A stretch of DNA of 64,000 bases from ZYF759 sp046297455 (GTDB lineage Bacteria; Pseudomonadota; Alphaproteobacteria; Rhizobiales; Rhizobiaceae), in NCBI GenBank assembly GCA_046297455.1, contig JBKBIT010000001.1, positions 62,001 through 126,000 on the forward strand. The letters are read 5' to 3'. The notes under the pieces are model-generated. The model was not told the DNA's origin, made no database searches, and saw only the letters and a list, made by a program, of their open reading frames with translations. Shown here one piece after another: positions 16,558 through 25,461 of the stretch (its first letter is position 1; each line of letters starts with the position of its first letter). Made by a program: the position numbers and the translations under genes.

Positions 16558-19500
16558 TCATGGCGTGCCGTAGCCCCCGGCCGTGGGGGTCACCACCGTC
16601 ACGGCCTCGCCTGCCTCCAGCATCGTCTGGTCGCAGGCCTTCAGGACTTCCACGCTGCCATCCAGGCGCCGCACCTCGGTACGGCCGGGAAGGCCCTCGC
16701 CGCCGCCGGCGATGCCCTGCGGGGCCAGCGTGCGGTGCGAGGAGAGGATGGCGCAGTCCATCTTTCTCAGGAAGCGCAGCGTGCGAGTCGTACCGTCGCC
16801 GGCCGGACATGCGCCCTTGCCGCCGGAACCGGGGCGCAATGCGAAATTCTCCAGCATGATGGGGAAACGCATTTCGAGGATTTCCGGGTCGGTGAGGCGC
16901 GAATTGGTCATGTGGACATGGACGCCCGACGTGCCGGCAAAACCACGGCCATCGTTCATGCGGCCGGCCGGCGAACCCGAGCAGATCGTCTCGTAATACT
17001 GGTACTCGTCATTGCCGAAGGTAAGGTTGTTCATCGTCCCCTGGCTGTTGGCGATGGCGCCCAGAGCGCCGAAGATGGCGTTGGTGACGTGCTGCGAGGT
17101 CTCGACATTGCCGGCCACCACCGCGCGCGGATAGGCGGGCTTGAGCATGCAGCCTTCGGGGATGACGATCCGGATCGGCCGCAGGCAGCCGGCATTCATC
17201 GGGATCGGCGATTCCACCATGACGCGGAAGCAGTAGAGAACGGCCGCCCGGGCGACGGGTTCGGGCGCGTTGAAGTTGTTTTCCATCGCAGCGGATGTGC
17301 CGGTGAAATCCACCGTCGCCTCGCGCCTGTCGCGGTCGACCGTGATCTTGACCTTGATCACCTGGCCCGTGTCGGTCGGGTATTCGTATTGCGCATCTTC
17401 GATCCGGCCGATCAGGCGCGCGACCTCTTCGGCCGCGTTGTCCTGGACATGGCCCATATAGGCCTGCACGACGTCGAGCCCGAATTCGGCGACCATCTTT
17501 CGCAGTTCCGCAATGCCGCGCTCGTTGGCGGCGATCTGGGCCTTCAGGTCGGCGATGTTCTGGGCCGGGTTGCGGCAGGGGTAGGGGTGGTCGGTGAGAA
17601 GCTCGTGCAGTTCCTTCTCGCGGAAGGTGCCTTGGTCGACGAGCATGAAGTTGTCGATCAGCACGCCTTCCTCGTCGACCGTGGTGGCGAGCGGGGTCAT
17701 GGAGCCGGGCGCCGTGCCGCCGACATCGGCATGGTGGCCGCGCGAGGCGACCCAGAAGAGGATCTCCTTGCCGTCGCCGTCGAAGACCGGGCTCACGACC
17801 GTGATGTCGGGCAGATGCGTGCCGCCATTATAGGGGGCGTTGAGCGCAAAGACGTCGCCGGGCCGGATCCTGCCCTCATTGAGGCGGATGATCGTTTCCA
17901 CCGAGCGGTCCATTGAGCCCAGATGCACCGGCATATGCGGGGCGTTCGCCACCAGCGCGCCATCGGCATCGAAGACCGCGCAGGAGAAGTCGAGCCGCTC
18001 CTTGATGTTGACCGAATGGGCGGTGTTCTGCAGCGCCACGCCCATCTGTTCGGCGATGTTCATGAACAGGTTGTTGAAGACCTCGAGCAGGATCGGGTCG
18101 GCCTGTTTCGTGCCGATCGCCTGGCTGCGCTGCATCTTCTCGTGGCGGGAGAGCACGACATGGTCGGCGTCCGTGATGCGCGCCGTCCAGCCGGGCTCGA
18201 TAACGATGGTCTGGTTGTCCTCGATGATCAGGGCAGGGCCCTTGACGCGGTTGCCGGGGGCAAGCCCTTCGCGGCGGAAGATACCGGCCTCGCGCCATTG
18301 CCCGCCCGAGAAGATTTTCCGCGTGGTGTCGGTTGCCGCATCGGCCTCCTGCAGCGCCGATTTTGTCTCGGCGGCACTGGTATCGGCGATCTCGGCGCCC
18401 TCGACCTCGACCGCTTCCACGGTGATCGGCTTGTCGGGGGTGATGAAGCCGAACTGCGCCTTGTGCATCTCCTCGAAGCCCGCGCGCGCTGCATCGAGAT
18501 CGCCATCGAAGGCGACGTCGAGCGTGGTGTCGGTGCCGTCATAGCGCAGATGCAGTTTGGTGCGGGTCGTCATGCCATCATCGGCGATGCCCTGCTCGGC
18601 CAGTTCGCGGCGCACCGCGGCGGCGAGATCGCTCTCGAGGGCCGAGATGGCGGCGGTGCTTTCGGGCGAAAGCGGTTGAACGAGGCCCTGCTGGCGGCTG
18701 GCGGTGACGGTGGCAAGCCCCATGCCGTAGGCCGAAAGCAGGCCCGAAAGCGGGTGGATGAGGATGTTTTCCATGCCCAGCGCATCGGCCACCAGGCAGG
18801 CATGCTGCCCGCCGGCGCCGCCGAAGGAATTCAGCAGATAGCGGGTGACGTCGTAGCCGCGCTGGACGGAGATCTTCTTGATCGCGTTGGCCATGTTCTC
18901 GACCGCGATCTTCAAGAAGCCTTCGGCGACCTCCTCGGGCGAGCGGCCTTCACCGACCTCGCGCGCAATCTCCGCGAATTTGGCCGCCACCGCGTCGCGG
19001 TCCAGTGGCTGGTCCTGGTTCGGGCCGAAGATCGGGGGGAAGAATTCCGGGTTGAGCTTGCCTAGCATGACGTTGGCGTCGGTCACCGTCAGCGGGCCGC
19101 CGCGGCGATAGCAGGCGGGACCGGGATCGGCGCCGGCCGAATCCGGGCCGACGCGGAAGCGGCCAGGATCGGCATGCAGGATCGAGCCGCCGCCGGCCGC
19201 CACGGTGTGGATGCGCATCATCGGCGCGCGAATACGCACGCCGGCAACCTCGGTGTCGAAGGCGCGCTCGAACTCGCCCGCCGAATGGGCGACGTCGGTC
19301 GAGGTGCCGCCCATGTCGAAACCGATGACGCGCGGAAAGCCGGCGAGCTCCGCCGTACGCACCATGCCGACCACGCCGCCGGCGGGACCTGAAAGGATGG
19401 CGTCCTTGCCCTGGAACTTCTCTGCCGCCGTAAGCCCGCCCGACGACATCATGAATTGCAGTGTCGGGCCGGGTTCGCCGGGCGGCGTGGCGCCGAGTGT

Positions 19501-20205
19501 GCCGGCCACCCGCTCGACATAGCGACGCAGGATCGGCGACAAATACGCGTCAACCACCGTAGTGTCGCCACGGCCGACCAGCTTGATCAGCGGCGAGACT
19601 TCGTGGCTGACGGAAACCTGGGCAAAGCCCATGGAGCGCACGAGTTCGGCCAGGGCAACTTCGTGCTGCGGGTTCTGCCAGGCATGCATGAGTACGATGG
19701 CGACGGCGTCGATGCCGTCGGCGCGGGCGTTTGCCAGCGCTGGGCGAACGGAGTCCAGATCAAGCGGCATTTCCAGCGCGCCATCGGCCATGAGCCGTTC
19801 CTCGACCTCCTCCACACGCTCGTAAAGCTGTTCGGGAAGCACGATTTCCTTGGCGAAGATGTCGGGTCGGGCCTGGTAGGCGATGCGTAGCGCATCCTTG
19901 AAGCCGCGGGTGATGAGGAGAAGCGTCCGGTCGCCCTTGCGCTCGAGCAGCGCATTGGTGGCGACCGTGGTGCCCATGCGCACGGTTCCGATGATGTCTG
20001 ACGGCATGGCCGCGCCGGGCGCCACGCCGAGCAGGCGGCGGATGCCCTCGATCGCTGCATCCTCATAGGCTTCCGGGTTCTCGGATAGGAGCTTGAGCGG
20101 ATGGATGTCGCTAGCGGGGTCGCGCCCGATCACGTCGGTGAAGGTGCCGCCCCGATCGATCCAGAAATCCCACCGGCCTTGGCTGCCCCGATCCGAACTC
20201 GACAT
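16558..20205 (-). CDS. 5-oxoprolinase / hydantoinase, fused A and B domains
   Basis: A 1215-residue cytosolic enzyme. The N-terminal HyuA half has actin-like ATPase motifs (WIDRGGTFTDVIG, VIGFDMGGTSTDVAHSAGEFE) and GRFRVGPDSAGADPGPACYRRGGPLTVTDANVMLGKL. The HyuB half starts near residue 700 (DPILLEVFNNLFMNIAEQMG) and contains NAPHMPVHLGSM, DVFALNAPYNGGTHLPDITV and RGHHADVGG. Single-chain members are usually ATP-dependent 5-oxoprolinases (5-oxoproline to L-glutamate), but some act on hydantoins or acetophenone-like substrates. The ATG at 20205 has GGAGGA six bases upstream. It is divergent from a TRAP transporter, its probable substrate importer. Confidence 0.88.
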   Translation of the reverse strand: MSSSDRGSQGRWDFWIDRGGTFTDVIGRDPASDIHPLKLLSENPEAYEDAAIEGIRRLLGVAPGAAMPSDIIGTVRMGTTVATNALLERKGDRTLLLITRGFKDALRIAYQARPDIFAKEIVLPEQLYERVEEVEERLMADGALEMPLDLDSVRPALANARADGIDAVAIVLMHAWQNPQHEVALAELVRSMGFAQVSVSHEVSPLIKLVGRGDTTVVDAYLSPILRRYVERVAGTLGATPPGEPGPTLQFMMSSGGLTAAEKFQGKDAILSGPAGGVVGMVRTAELAGFPRVIGFDMGGTSTDVAHSAGEFERAFDTEVAGVRIRAPMMRIHTVAAGGGSILHADPGRFRVGPDSAGADPGPACYRRGGPLTVTDANVMLGKLNPEFFPPIFGPNQDQPLDRDAVAAKFAEIAREVGEGRSPEEVAEGFLKIAVENMANAIKKISVQRGYDVTRYLLNSFGGAGGQHACLVADALGMENILIHPLSGLLSAYGMGLATVTASRQQGLVQPLSPESTAAISALESDLAAAVRRELAEQGIADDGMTTRTKLHLRYDGTDTTLDVAFDGDLDAARAGFEEMHKAQFGFITPDKPITVEAVEVEGAEIADTSAAETKSALQEADAATDTTRKIFSGGQWREAGIFRREGLAPGNRVKGPALIIEDNQTIVIEPGWTARITDADHVVLSRHEKMQRSQAIGTKQADPILLEVFNNLFMNIAEQMGVALQNTAHSVNIKERLDFSCAVFDADGALVANAPHMPVHLGSMDRSVETIIRLNEGRIRPGDVFALNAPYNGGTHLPDITVVSPVFDGDGKEILFWVASRGHHADVGGTAPGSMTPLATTVDEEGVLIDNFMLVDQGTFREKELHELLTDHPYPCRNPAQNIADLKAQIAANERGIAELRKMVAEFGLDVVQAYMGHVQDNAAEEVARLIGRIEDAQYEYPTDTGQVIKVKITVDRDRREATVDFTGTSAAMENNFNAPEPVARAAVLYCFRVMVESPIPMNAGCLRPIRIVIPEGCMLKPAYPRAVVAGNVETSQHVTNAIFGALGAIANSQGTMNNLTFGNDEYQYYETICSGSPAGRMNDGRGFAGTSGVHVHMTNSRLTDPEILEMRFPIMLENFALRPGSGGKGACPAGDGTTRTLRFLRKMDCAILSSHRTLAPQGIAGGGEGLPGRTEVRRLDGSVEVLKACDQTMLEAGEAVTVVTPTAGGYGTP

Positions 20206-20263
20206 GAACTTTCCTCCGATCCCGCCTTTGCGAAACGCCGCTGCGCCGCTCACTTACAAATCG

Positions 20264-20289
20264 TTGACAAATTGCCAATGTGCAGTCAA
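20264..20289. promoter_or_regulatory. inverted repeat in the divergent 5-oxoprolinase/dctP promoter region
   Basis: TTGAC (20264-20268) is repeated inverted as GTCAA (20285-20289) across 16 bases. The same stretch offers TTGACA on the plus strand and, on the minus strand, TTGGCA followed after 16 bases by TAAGTG. The repeat would suit an operator shared by the two divergent units, for example for the MarR-like protein at the end of the transporter operon. No promoter call is certain. Confidence 0.3.
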
Positions 20290-20365
20290 CCTCTGATTTG
20301 ACGCCACGTAATGGCGCCGCAGAGGATCACGTACTTCTGCAACCAACAGAGGGAGAATTCAGGTC

Positions 20366-21346
20366 ATGAAACATTTCACCAAGGCTGCACTGACCGGAGT
20401 CGCCATGGCGACGCTTCTCGTGGCGCCGGCAATGGCCCAGAACGCCTGGGACATGCCGACCCCCTATGGCGACGGCATCTTCCACACCCAGAACATCATG
20501 CAGTTTGCCGACGATCTGCGCGCGAAGACCGACGGCTCCATCGACATCACGGTCCATTCGGCCAATTCCCTGTTCGGCCATGCCGAGATCAAGGATGCGG
20601 TGCGCGACGGCCTTGTGCCGATCGGCGAGATCCTCTTGTCGCGCCTGGCGAATGAAGACCCGATCTTCGCACTCGATTCTATTCCCTTCCTGGCCGCCTC
20701 CTATGACGACGCGGAAGCGCTGTGGGAAGCCTCGCGCGAGGCCGTCGCCGAGGCGCTGGCCGAACAGGGCCTGACCGTTCTCTATGCGGTGCCGTGGCCG
20801 GGACAGAGCCTCTATCTGCGCCAGGAAGTCACCGAGCCGGCCCAGATGGAAGGCCTCTCCTTCCGTGCCTACAACGTCGCCACCGAGCGGCTGGCCGAGC
20901 TTCTGGGCGCGACGCCGACCCAGGTCGAGGAAACCGACATTCCGACCGCGTTTTCGACCGGCCGTGTTGAGGCCATGATCACCTCGCCCTCGACCGGCGC
21001 CAACGCGCAGGCATGGGACTTCACCACCCATTACATCGATACACAGGCCTGGCTGCCTAAGAACATCGTCTTCGTCAACACGGATGCCTTCGAGGCGCTG
21101 TCGGATGAAGAGCGCGCAGCGCTGCTCGAGGCGGCGGCCGAAGCCGAGGCGCGTGGCTGGGACATGTCGCGGGCCGAGACCGACGAGAAGATCGCGGCTC
21201 TTGAAGCGGGCGGCATGATCATCATGCAGCCTTCCGAGGCGCTCGCGGCCAAGCTGCAGGAGGTCGGACAGACCATGACCGCCGAGTGGGAAGCCCAGGC
21301 CGGCGATGCAGGTCAGGCGGTGGTCGAAGCCTACCGCAACCGTTAG
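20366..21346 (+). CDS. dctP: TRAP transporter substrate-binding protein, DctP family
   Basis: A 326-residue periplasmic binding protein with a signal peptide (MKHFTKAALTGVAMATLLVAPAMA, cleavage about residue 24). It carries the DctP pattern: LRAKTDGSIDITVHSANSLFGHAEIKDAVRDGLVPIGEILLSRLANEDPIFALDSIPFLA, then the ligand-carboxylate region GLSFRAYNVATERLAELLGATPTQVEETDIPTAFSTGRVEAMI. TRAP binding proteins capture organic acids and deliver them to a QM permease driven by a Na+ gradient. Divergent position to 5-oxoprolinase suggests 5-oxoproline or a related cyclic amide. GGGAG precedes the ATG. Confidence 0.9.
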   Translation: MKHFTKAALTGVAMATLLVAPAMAQNAWDMPTPYGDGIFHTQNIMQFADDLRAKTDGSIDITVHSANSLFGHAEIKDAVRDGLVPIGEILLSRLANEDPIFALDSIPFLAASYDDAEALWEASREAVAEALAEQGLTVLYAVPWPGQSLYLRQEVTEPAQMEGLSFRAYNVATERLAELLGATPTQVEETDIPTAFSTGRVEAMITSPSTGANAQAWDFTTHYIDTQAWLPKNIVFVNTDAFEALSDEERAALLEAAAEAEARGWDMSRAETDEKIAALEAGGMIIMQPSEALAAKLQEVGQTMTAEWEAQAGDAGQAVVEAYRNR

Positions 21347-21355
21347 TCTTCCAAC

Positions 21356-21380
21356 ACGGGCGGGTGCATCACCCGCCCGT
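21356..21380 (+). terminator. GC-rich stem-loop after dctP (intercistronic)
   Basis: ACGGGCGGGT (21356-21365) pairs perfectly with ACCCGCCCGT (21371-21380) across five bases, ten bases after the dctP stop. Only a weak T tract (TCCATTTT) follows, so it probably acts as a partial terminator or as a 3' end stabiliser of the binding-protein message. Confidence 0.6.
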
Positions 21381-21401
21381 TCCATTTTCGGGGACAAGTC
21401 G

Positions 21402-21962
21402 ATGCGCAAGGCTCTCGACGGCCTGTATGCCGGCGCGCTCGCAGGGGCGTGCCTGGCGATGGTCATCATCGCCTCTTTGGTATTCCTTCAGGTGCTTGGC
21501 CGCATGGCGGACCGTATCGGCGTCTGGCTCGGCGTGGGCCGCTTTGGCTTCGCTGTTCCGTCGCTTGCGGAGTTTGGCGGCTTTCTGTTCGTGGCGGCGG
21601 CTTTCCTGGCACTACCCTACACATTGCGGTCTGCCGGCCATGTCCGGGTCACGTTGGTCCTTCGTTTCCTACCGTCTGGCGCCGATCGGTTGCTGACCGC
21701 CTTGGTGCTCGTGATCGCCATCGGGCTCATGTGTTTTGCGGCCTGGTTCGTAGGCTGGCAGACGGTGGCGTCCCATGCGCGCGGCTCGGTCTCCTATGGC
21801 TTGATCCCGATCCCCTTATGGCTTCCGCAGGCGGTCATGACACTCGGCATCGTCATCTTCGTCGTGGCGCTCGTGGACGAGCTCGTCGCCACACTGCGCG
21901 GCGAGACAGCGGCCTTCCGCAAGGCTGAACTCGAACGCGAGCAGGCGGAGGGTTATCGCTGA
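21402..21962 (+). CDS. dctQ: TRAP transporter small permease, DctQ family
   Basis: A 186-residue inner-membrane protein with four predicted helices: 8-30 (LYAGALAGACLAMVIIASLVFLQVLG), about 48-68, 85-108 and 130-155. DctQ pairs with DctM to form the permease. The ATG at 21402 is chosen because it gives the normal length and a direct entry into helix 1; the earlier in-frame ATG overlaps dctP. The stop overlaps the dctM start by one base. Confidence 0.88.
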   Translation: MRKALDGLYAGALAGACLAMVIIASLVFLQVLGRMADRIGVWLGVGRFGFAVPSLAEFGGFLFVAAAFLALPYTLRSAGHVRVTLVLRFLPSGADRLLTALVLVIAIGLMCFAAWFVGWQTVASHARGSVSYGLIPIPLWLPQAVMTLGIVIFVVALVDELVATLRGETAAFRKAELEREQAEGYR

Positions 21963-23266
21963 TGGATATCTGGCTTCTCTCCATCATTCTCGTTGTCGTC
22001 CTGTTCGGCTTTCTGCTGTCTGGCCTGTGGGTGGGCTTTGCGCTCATGGCGGTCGGTCTCGTTGCCATGGAGTTGGCTACTTCGGCGCCGGCCGGCCAGG
22101 TCTTCGCGCGCCGTGTCTGGGGCGCGATGAACAGCTGGGACCTGACCGCGCTGCCCATGTTCATCTGGATGGGCGAGATCCTGTTCCGATCGCGACTATC
22201 GTCCGACATGTTTGCGGGGCTGGCCCCGTTGACGCGGCGCCTGCCGGGCCGGCTGCTCCACGTCAACGTCTTCGGCTGTGCGCTCTTTGCAGCGGTCTCC
22301 GGTTCGTCCGCGGCAACAACCGCTACCGTCGGGCGCATGTCGCTTCCGGAGCTGAAGTCCCGCGGCTACGATGCCCGCATTGCCATCGGTACGCTGGCGG
22401 GCTCGGGAACCTTCGGCTTTCTCATCCCACCCTCCATCATCCTCATCGTCTATGGCGCTGCGACCGAACAGTCGATCGCGCGGCTGTTCCTGGCGGGCGT
22501 CATTCCGGGCCTCATGTTGGCCGCGATGTTCGCTGGCTACATCATGCTGTGGGCGCTGATGAACAAGGACAAGATGCCGGAGGCCGAGCCCAGGCCAAGT
22601 TGGCGGGAAAAGATCCATGCCTTTACGTTGCTCCTTCCCACGGTTGGCCTCATCATCGCGGTGATCGGCTCGATCTATGGCGGGCTTGCCTCGCCGACCG
22701 AGGCCGCCGTGGTCGGTGTCGTTGGCGCCCTTGCGATCTCCTGGGCCACTGGCGGGCTCGACCGTTCGAGCTTCATCGCTTCGCTTCGTGGTTCGGCCAT
22801 CACCACCTGCATGATCGCTTTCATCCTGGCCGGTGCCTCCTTCCTGACCGTGGCCATGGGCTTCACGGGCATTCCCCGGGCGCTGGCGGCATGGATTGGT
22901 GACCAGGGCTATTCGCAATTCGCGCTGCTGACGGCGTTGCTGCTCTTTTTCATCGTTCTCGGCTTCTTCCTCGACGGCATTTCGATCGTGGTGCTGACGA
23001 CGTCGGTCATCCTGCCCATGGTGCTGGCAGCCGGTATCGACCCGATCTGGTTTGGCATCTTCCTGGTGCTGGTCGTCGAGATGAGCCAGATCACGCCGCC
23101 GGTCGGGTTCAACCTGTTCGTGATCCAATCCATCACGGGGAGGGGCATCTTCGAGATTGCGCGCTATGCGCTGCCCTTCTTCCTCATATTGGTGCTCGCC
23201 ACCGCCATCCTGTCCATCTTTCCGGAGATCGCCCTATGGCTGCCCAGCACGATGATGAATCGGTGA
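21962..23266 (+). CDS. dctM: TRAP transporter large permease, DctM family
   Basis: A 434-residue protein with about 12 membrane segments. Family motifs: LTALPMFIWMGEILFRS, FGCALFAAVSGSSAATTATVGRMSLPELKSRGYD, GTLAGSGTFGFLIPPSIILIVYG and a C-terminal EMSQITPPVGFNLFVIQSITG. This is the ion-coupled transport subunit. It overlaps dctQ by one base and the following regulator gene by about 30 bases, so the four genes are one operon. Confidence 0.92.
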   Translation: MDIWLLSIILVVVLFGFLLSGLWVGFALMAVGLVAMELATSAPAGQVFARRVWGAMNSWDLTALPMFIWMGEILFRSRLSSDMFAGLAPLTRRLPGRLLHVNVFGCALFAAVSGSSAATTATVGRMSLPELKSRGYDARIAIGTLAGSGTFGFLIPPSIILIVYGAATEQSIARLFLAGVIPGLMLAAMFAGYIMLWALMNKDKMPEAEPRPSWREKIHAFTLLLPTVGLIIAVIGSIYGGLASPTEAAVVGVVGALAISWATGGLDRSSFIASLRGSAITTCMIAFILAGASFLTVAMGFTGIPRALAAWIGDQGYSQFALLTALLLFFIVLGFFLDGISIVVLTTSVILPMVLAAGIDPIWFGIFLVLVVEMSQITPPVGFNLFVIQSITGRGIFEIARYALPFFLILVLATAILSIFPEIALWLPSTMMNR

Positions 23267-23778
23267 TCGGGCCGGGCGTCGGCCCGGTCGTTTCTTCGGC
23301 GCATCTGGCCAATTCCAGCCTGCCGGCCCTGTCGGAGGTAGAATTTGCGCTGACCATGGCCAACAACGCTTTCCAGCGCTGGATCGTGCGCTGCATGTCG
23401 GCGGCAGGCGGGCCTGCGATGTCGCCGCTGGAAGTCCTGATCGTCCATCTCGTCCACCACCGCGAGCGTCCCAAGACGCTGGCCGACATATGTCTGGTGC
23501 TGAACATCGAGGACACGCATCTGGCCAACTACGCGATCAAGAAGCTGGTCGAGCATGGACTGGTCAAGGCGGGCCGCAGCGGCAAGGAAAAGACCATCTC
23601 CATCACGCCGAAGGGGGCGGACCTCTGCAACCGCTACCGCGAGGTACGCGAAGCGCTGGTGGTGCGTGCTGCACGCCAGCTCGGTCATGATCCGGCCGAC
23701 ATATCGCGCATGGCAGCACTTATGCGCACATTGTCGGGCGCCTACGATCAGGCCGCCCGCGCCGCCGCCTCGCTCTGA
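23236..23778 (+). CDS. winged-helix (MarR-like) transcriptional regulator
   Basis: A 180-residue protein. About 35 disordered N-terminal residues precede a MarR-type core: FALTMANNAFQRWIVRCMSAAGG, MSPLEVLIVHLVHHRERPKTLADICLVLNIEDTHLANYAIKKLVEHGLVKAGRSGKEKTISITPKG, then a C-terminal helix. The IEDTHLANYAIKKL helix is the likely recognition helix. Its start lies inside the end of dctM, so it is co-transcribed with the transporter. It probably controls the operon and perhaps the divergent 5-oxoprolinase gene. Ligand and operator are not known. Confidence 0.78.
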   Translation: MAAQHDDESVIGPGVGPVVSSAHLANSSLPALSEVEFALTMANNAFQRWIVRCMSAAGGPAMSPLEVLIVHLVHHRERPKTLADICLVLNIEDTHLANYAIKKLVEHGLVKAGRSGKEKTISITPKGADLCNRYREVREALVVRAARQLGHDPADISRMAALMRTLSGAYDQAARAAASL

Positions 23779-23781
23779 TCC

Positions 23782-24711
23782 ATGCTGGCTGCCTGCCGTT
23801 TCCTGTCGCGCCACGGCAAGCTCGTGCTGATTGCCGGATTGATTGCGGGGGCAGGCCTGCCGGAGCTCGCCAAGGCACTCAGGCCGTTCATCGCGCCGAT
23901 GATCGTTTCGCTGCTCTTCCTGGCCGTGCTGAGGCTGGGTCCCGCAGGGCTGCGTGCCGGCATGAACGGCATGCATCGCGCCGCGGGCGTGGCGCTGATC
24001 CTGCAACTCGTGCTGCCGGTTTCCGCGGCCCTTGCCTTCGCCGCGCTCGGCATCCTTGCCCATCCATTGGCGATGGGCGTCATCCTGGTGCTGGCGGCGG
24101 CGCCCATCACCGGCAGTCCCAACATCACGCTGATGGCTGGCGGCGATCCCGCGCCAGCGCTGCAGCAACTGGTCGTCGGTACCGCACTGCTGCCGCTGAC
24201 CGTGATCCCGGTCTTCTGGCTGATGCCTGCTTTCGGCAGCCCGGTGGCGGTCGCGCGCGCCGCGCTTGAATTGCTGGGGCTGATCGCGCTGGCCGGCGGG
24301 ACCGCGCTGGCACTGCGCCATTTCCGCATCGTGCCGGGCACGCAGAACGCGCTAGACGCGATGGACGGGCTTGCGGCGCTGCTTCTCGGGCTTGTCGTCA
24401 TCGGGCTGATGTCGGCGATCGGCCCGGCCATTCTCGACGACCGGCGCGATCTGCTCTTTGCGATGCTGGTGGTGTTCGCGCTCAATGTGCCATTGCAGAT
24501 GGCGACGAGCCTGTTTGCGCGGGGCGCCGATCCTCAGTCTGCGCCAGCTCTGGGTGTGGTCGCGGGCAACCGCAACATCGCGTTGTTTCTCAGCGTGTTG
24601 CCAGCCCAGACCGCTGATCAACTCCTGCTCTTCATCGGCTGCTTCCAGGTGCCGATGTATGTGACTCCATTCCTTCTGGCCCGCTGGTATCGCTGGACAT
24701 CGCGCCCCTAG
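23782..24711 (+). CDS. BASS-like (bile acid:Na+ symporter superfamily) membrane protein
   Basis: A 309-residue protein with nine to ten hydrophobic segments. The layout resembles bile acid:sodium symporter-like proteins: LRPFIAPMIVSLLFLAVLRLGP early, AAAPITGSPNITLMAGGDPAPALQQLVVGTALLPL in the middle and GVVAGNRNIALFLSVLP late, which matches the conserved crossover region. It begins three bases after the regulator stop and probably ends the TRAP operon. The substrate is unknown; a second carrier for the same catabolic unit or an exporter is possible. Confidence 0.65.
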   Translation: MLAACRFLSRHGKLVLIAGLIAGAGLPELAKALRPFIAPMIVSLLFLAVLRLGPAGLRAGMNGMHRAAGVALILQLVLPVSAALAFAALGILAHPLAMGVILVLAAAPITGSPNITLMAGGDPAPALQQLVVGTALLPLTVIPVFWLMPAFGSPVAVARAALELLGLIALAGGTALALRHFRIVPGTQNALDAMDGLAALLLGLVVIGLMSAIGPAILDDRRDLLFAMLVVFALNVPLQMATSLFARGADPQSAPALGVVAGNRNIALFLSVLPAQTADQLLLFIGCFQVPMYVTPFLLARWYRWTSRP

Positions 24712-24851
24712 GGCTTGGCGGCTGCACTAAGGGACGAGCTATCGGTGGATGCCTTACGCCGTGGGTGGACGGGGCAGGGCGCGGCGATTATCTTCGCGCC
24801 AACCCGCTCCGGATCGGCCATGGGCGGCACATCCAATACCTGGAGGCTCGC

Positions 24852-25442
24852 GTGGAACTTCTGATCGTCCTGCTCGTCATCGTGGCGCTGGTCGTTTTCG
24901 TGGTTGTTCTCTACAACAATCTCGTTCGGCTCAGGAACGCCTATCTCAACGCATTCGCCCAGATCGACGTGCAGCTGAAGCGCCGGCACGACCTCATTCC
25001 TCAGCTTGTCGAAACGGTTAAGGGATACATGAAGCATGAGCGCGAGACGCTTGAGGCTGTCATCAATGCCCGCAATCAGGCCGAGCAGATCCGCCAGGCC
25101 GTCGGCAATGCGATCGGCGATCCTGGCGCGATGGCGCAACTCGGCCAGGCCGAAGGCATGCTGGGTGGCATGCTCGGTCGGCTGTTTGCGCTGTCCGAAG
25201 CCTACCCGGACCTCAAGGCAAGTGAGAATTTCCGACAGTTCCAGGAGGAATTGACCTCGACGGAAAACCGGGTCGCCTACGCGCGGCAGGCCTATAATGA
25301 CGCGGGGATGTCGTACAACAATGCGGTCCAGAGTGTTCCGTCCAACTTCGTCGCCAGCACTTTCGGGTTCCGTGAGGTCGGCATGCTGGAGTTCGAGGAT
25401 CGCGAGGCCATTCAGCAGGCGCCAAAGGTCTCGTTCAGCTGA
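24852..25442 (+). CDS. lemA: LemA family protein
   Basis: A 196-residue protein with a short N-terminal membrane helix (VELLIVLLVIVALVVFVVVLY) followed by a helical LemA domain: NNLVRLRNAYLNAFAQIDVQLKRRHDLIPQLVETVKGYMKHE and YNDAGMSYNNAVQSVPSNFVASTFGF. The start is GTG at 24852, with GGAGG five bases upstream; the longer in-frame ATG start lacks such a site. LemA proteins are membrane-anchored and often sit next to an M48 protease, as here, but their biochemical role is poorly understood. Confidence 0.9.
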   Translation: MELLIVLLVIVALVVFVVVLYNNLVRLRNAYLNAFAQIDVQLKRRHDLIPQLVETVKGYMKHERETLEAVINARNQAEQIRQAVGNAIGDPGAMAQLGQAEGMLGGMLGRLFALSEAYPDLKASENFRQFQEELTSTENRVAYARQAYNDAGMSYNNAVQSVPSNFVASTFGFREVGMLEFEDREAIQQAPKVSFS

Positions 25443-25461
25443 CCGGAAGAGCCTGAGTTTC

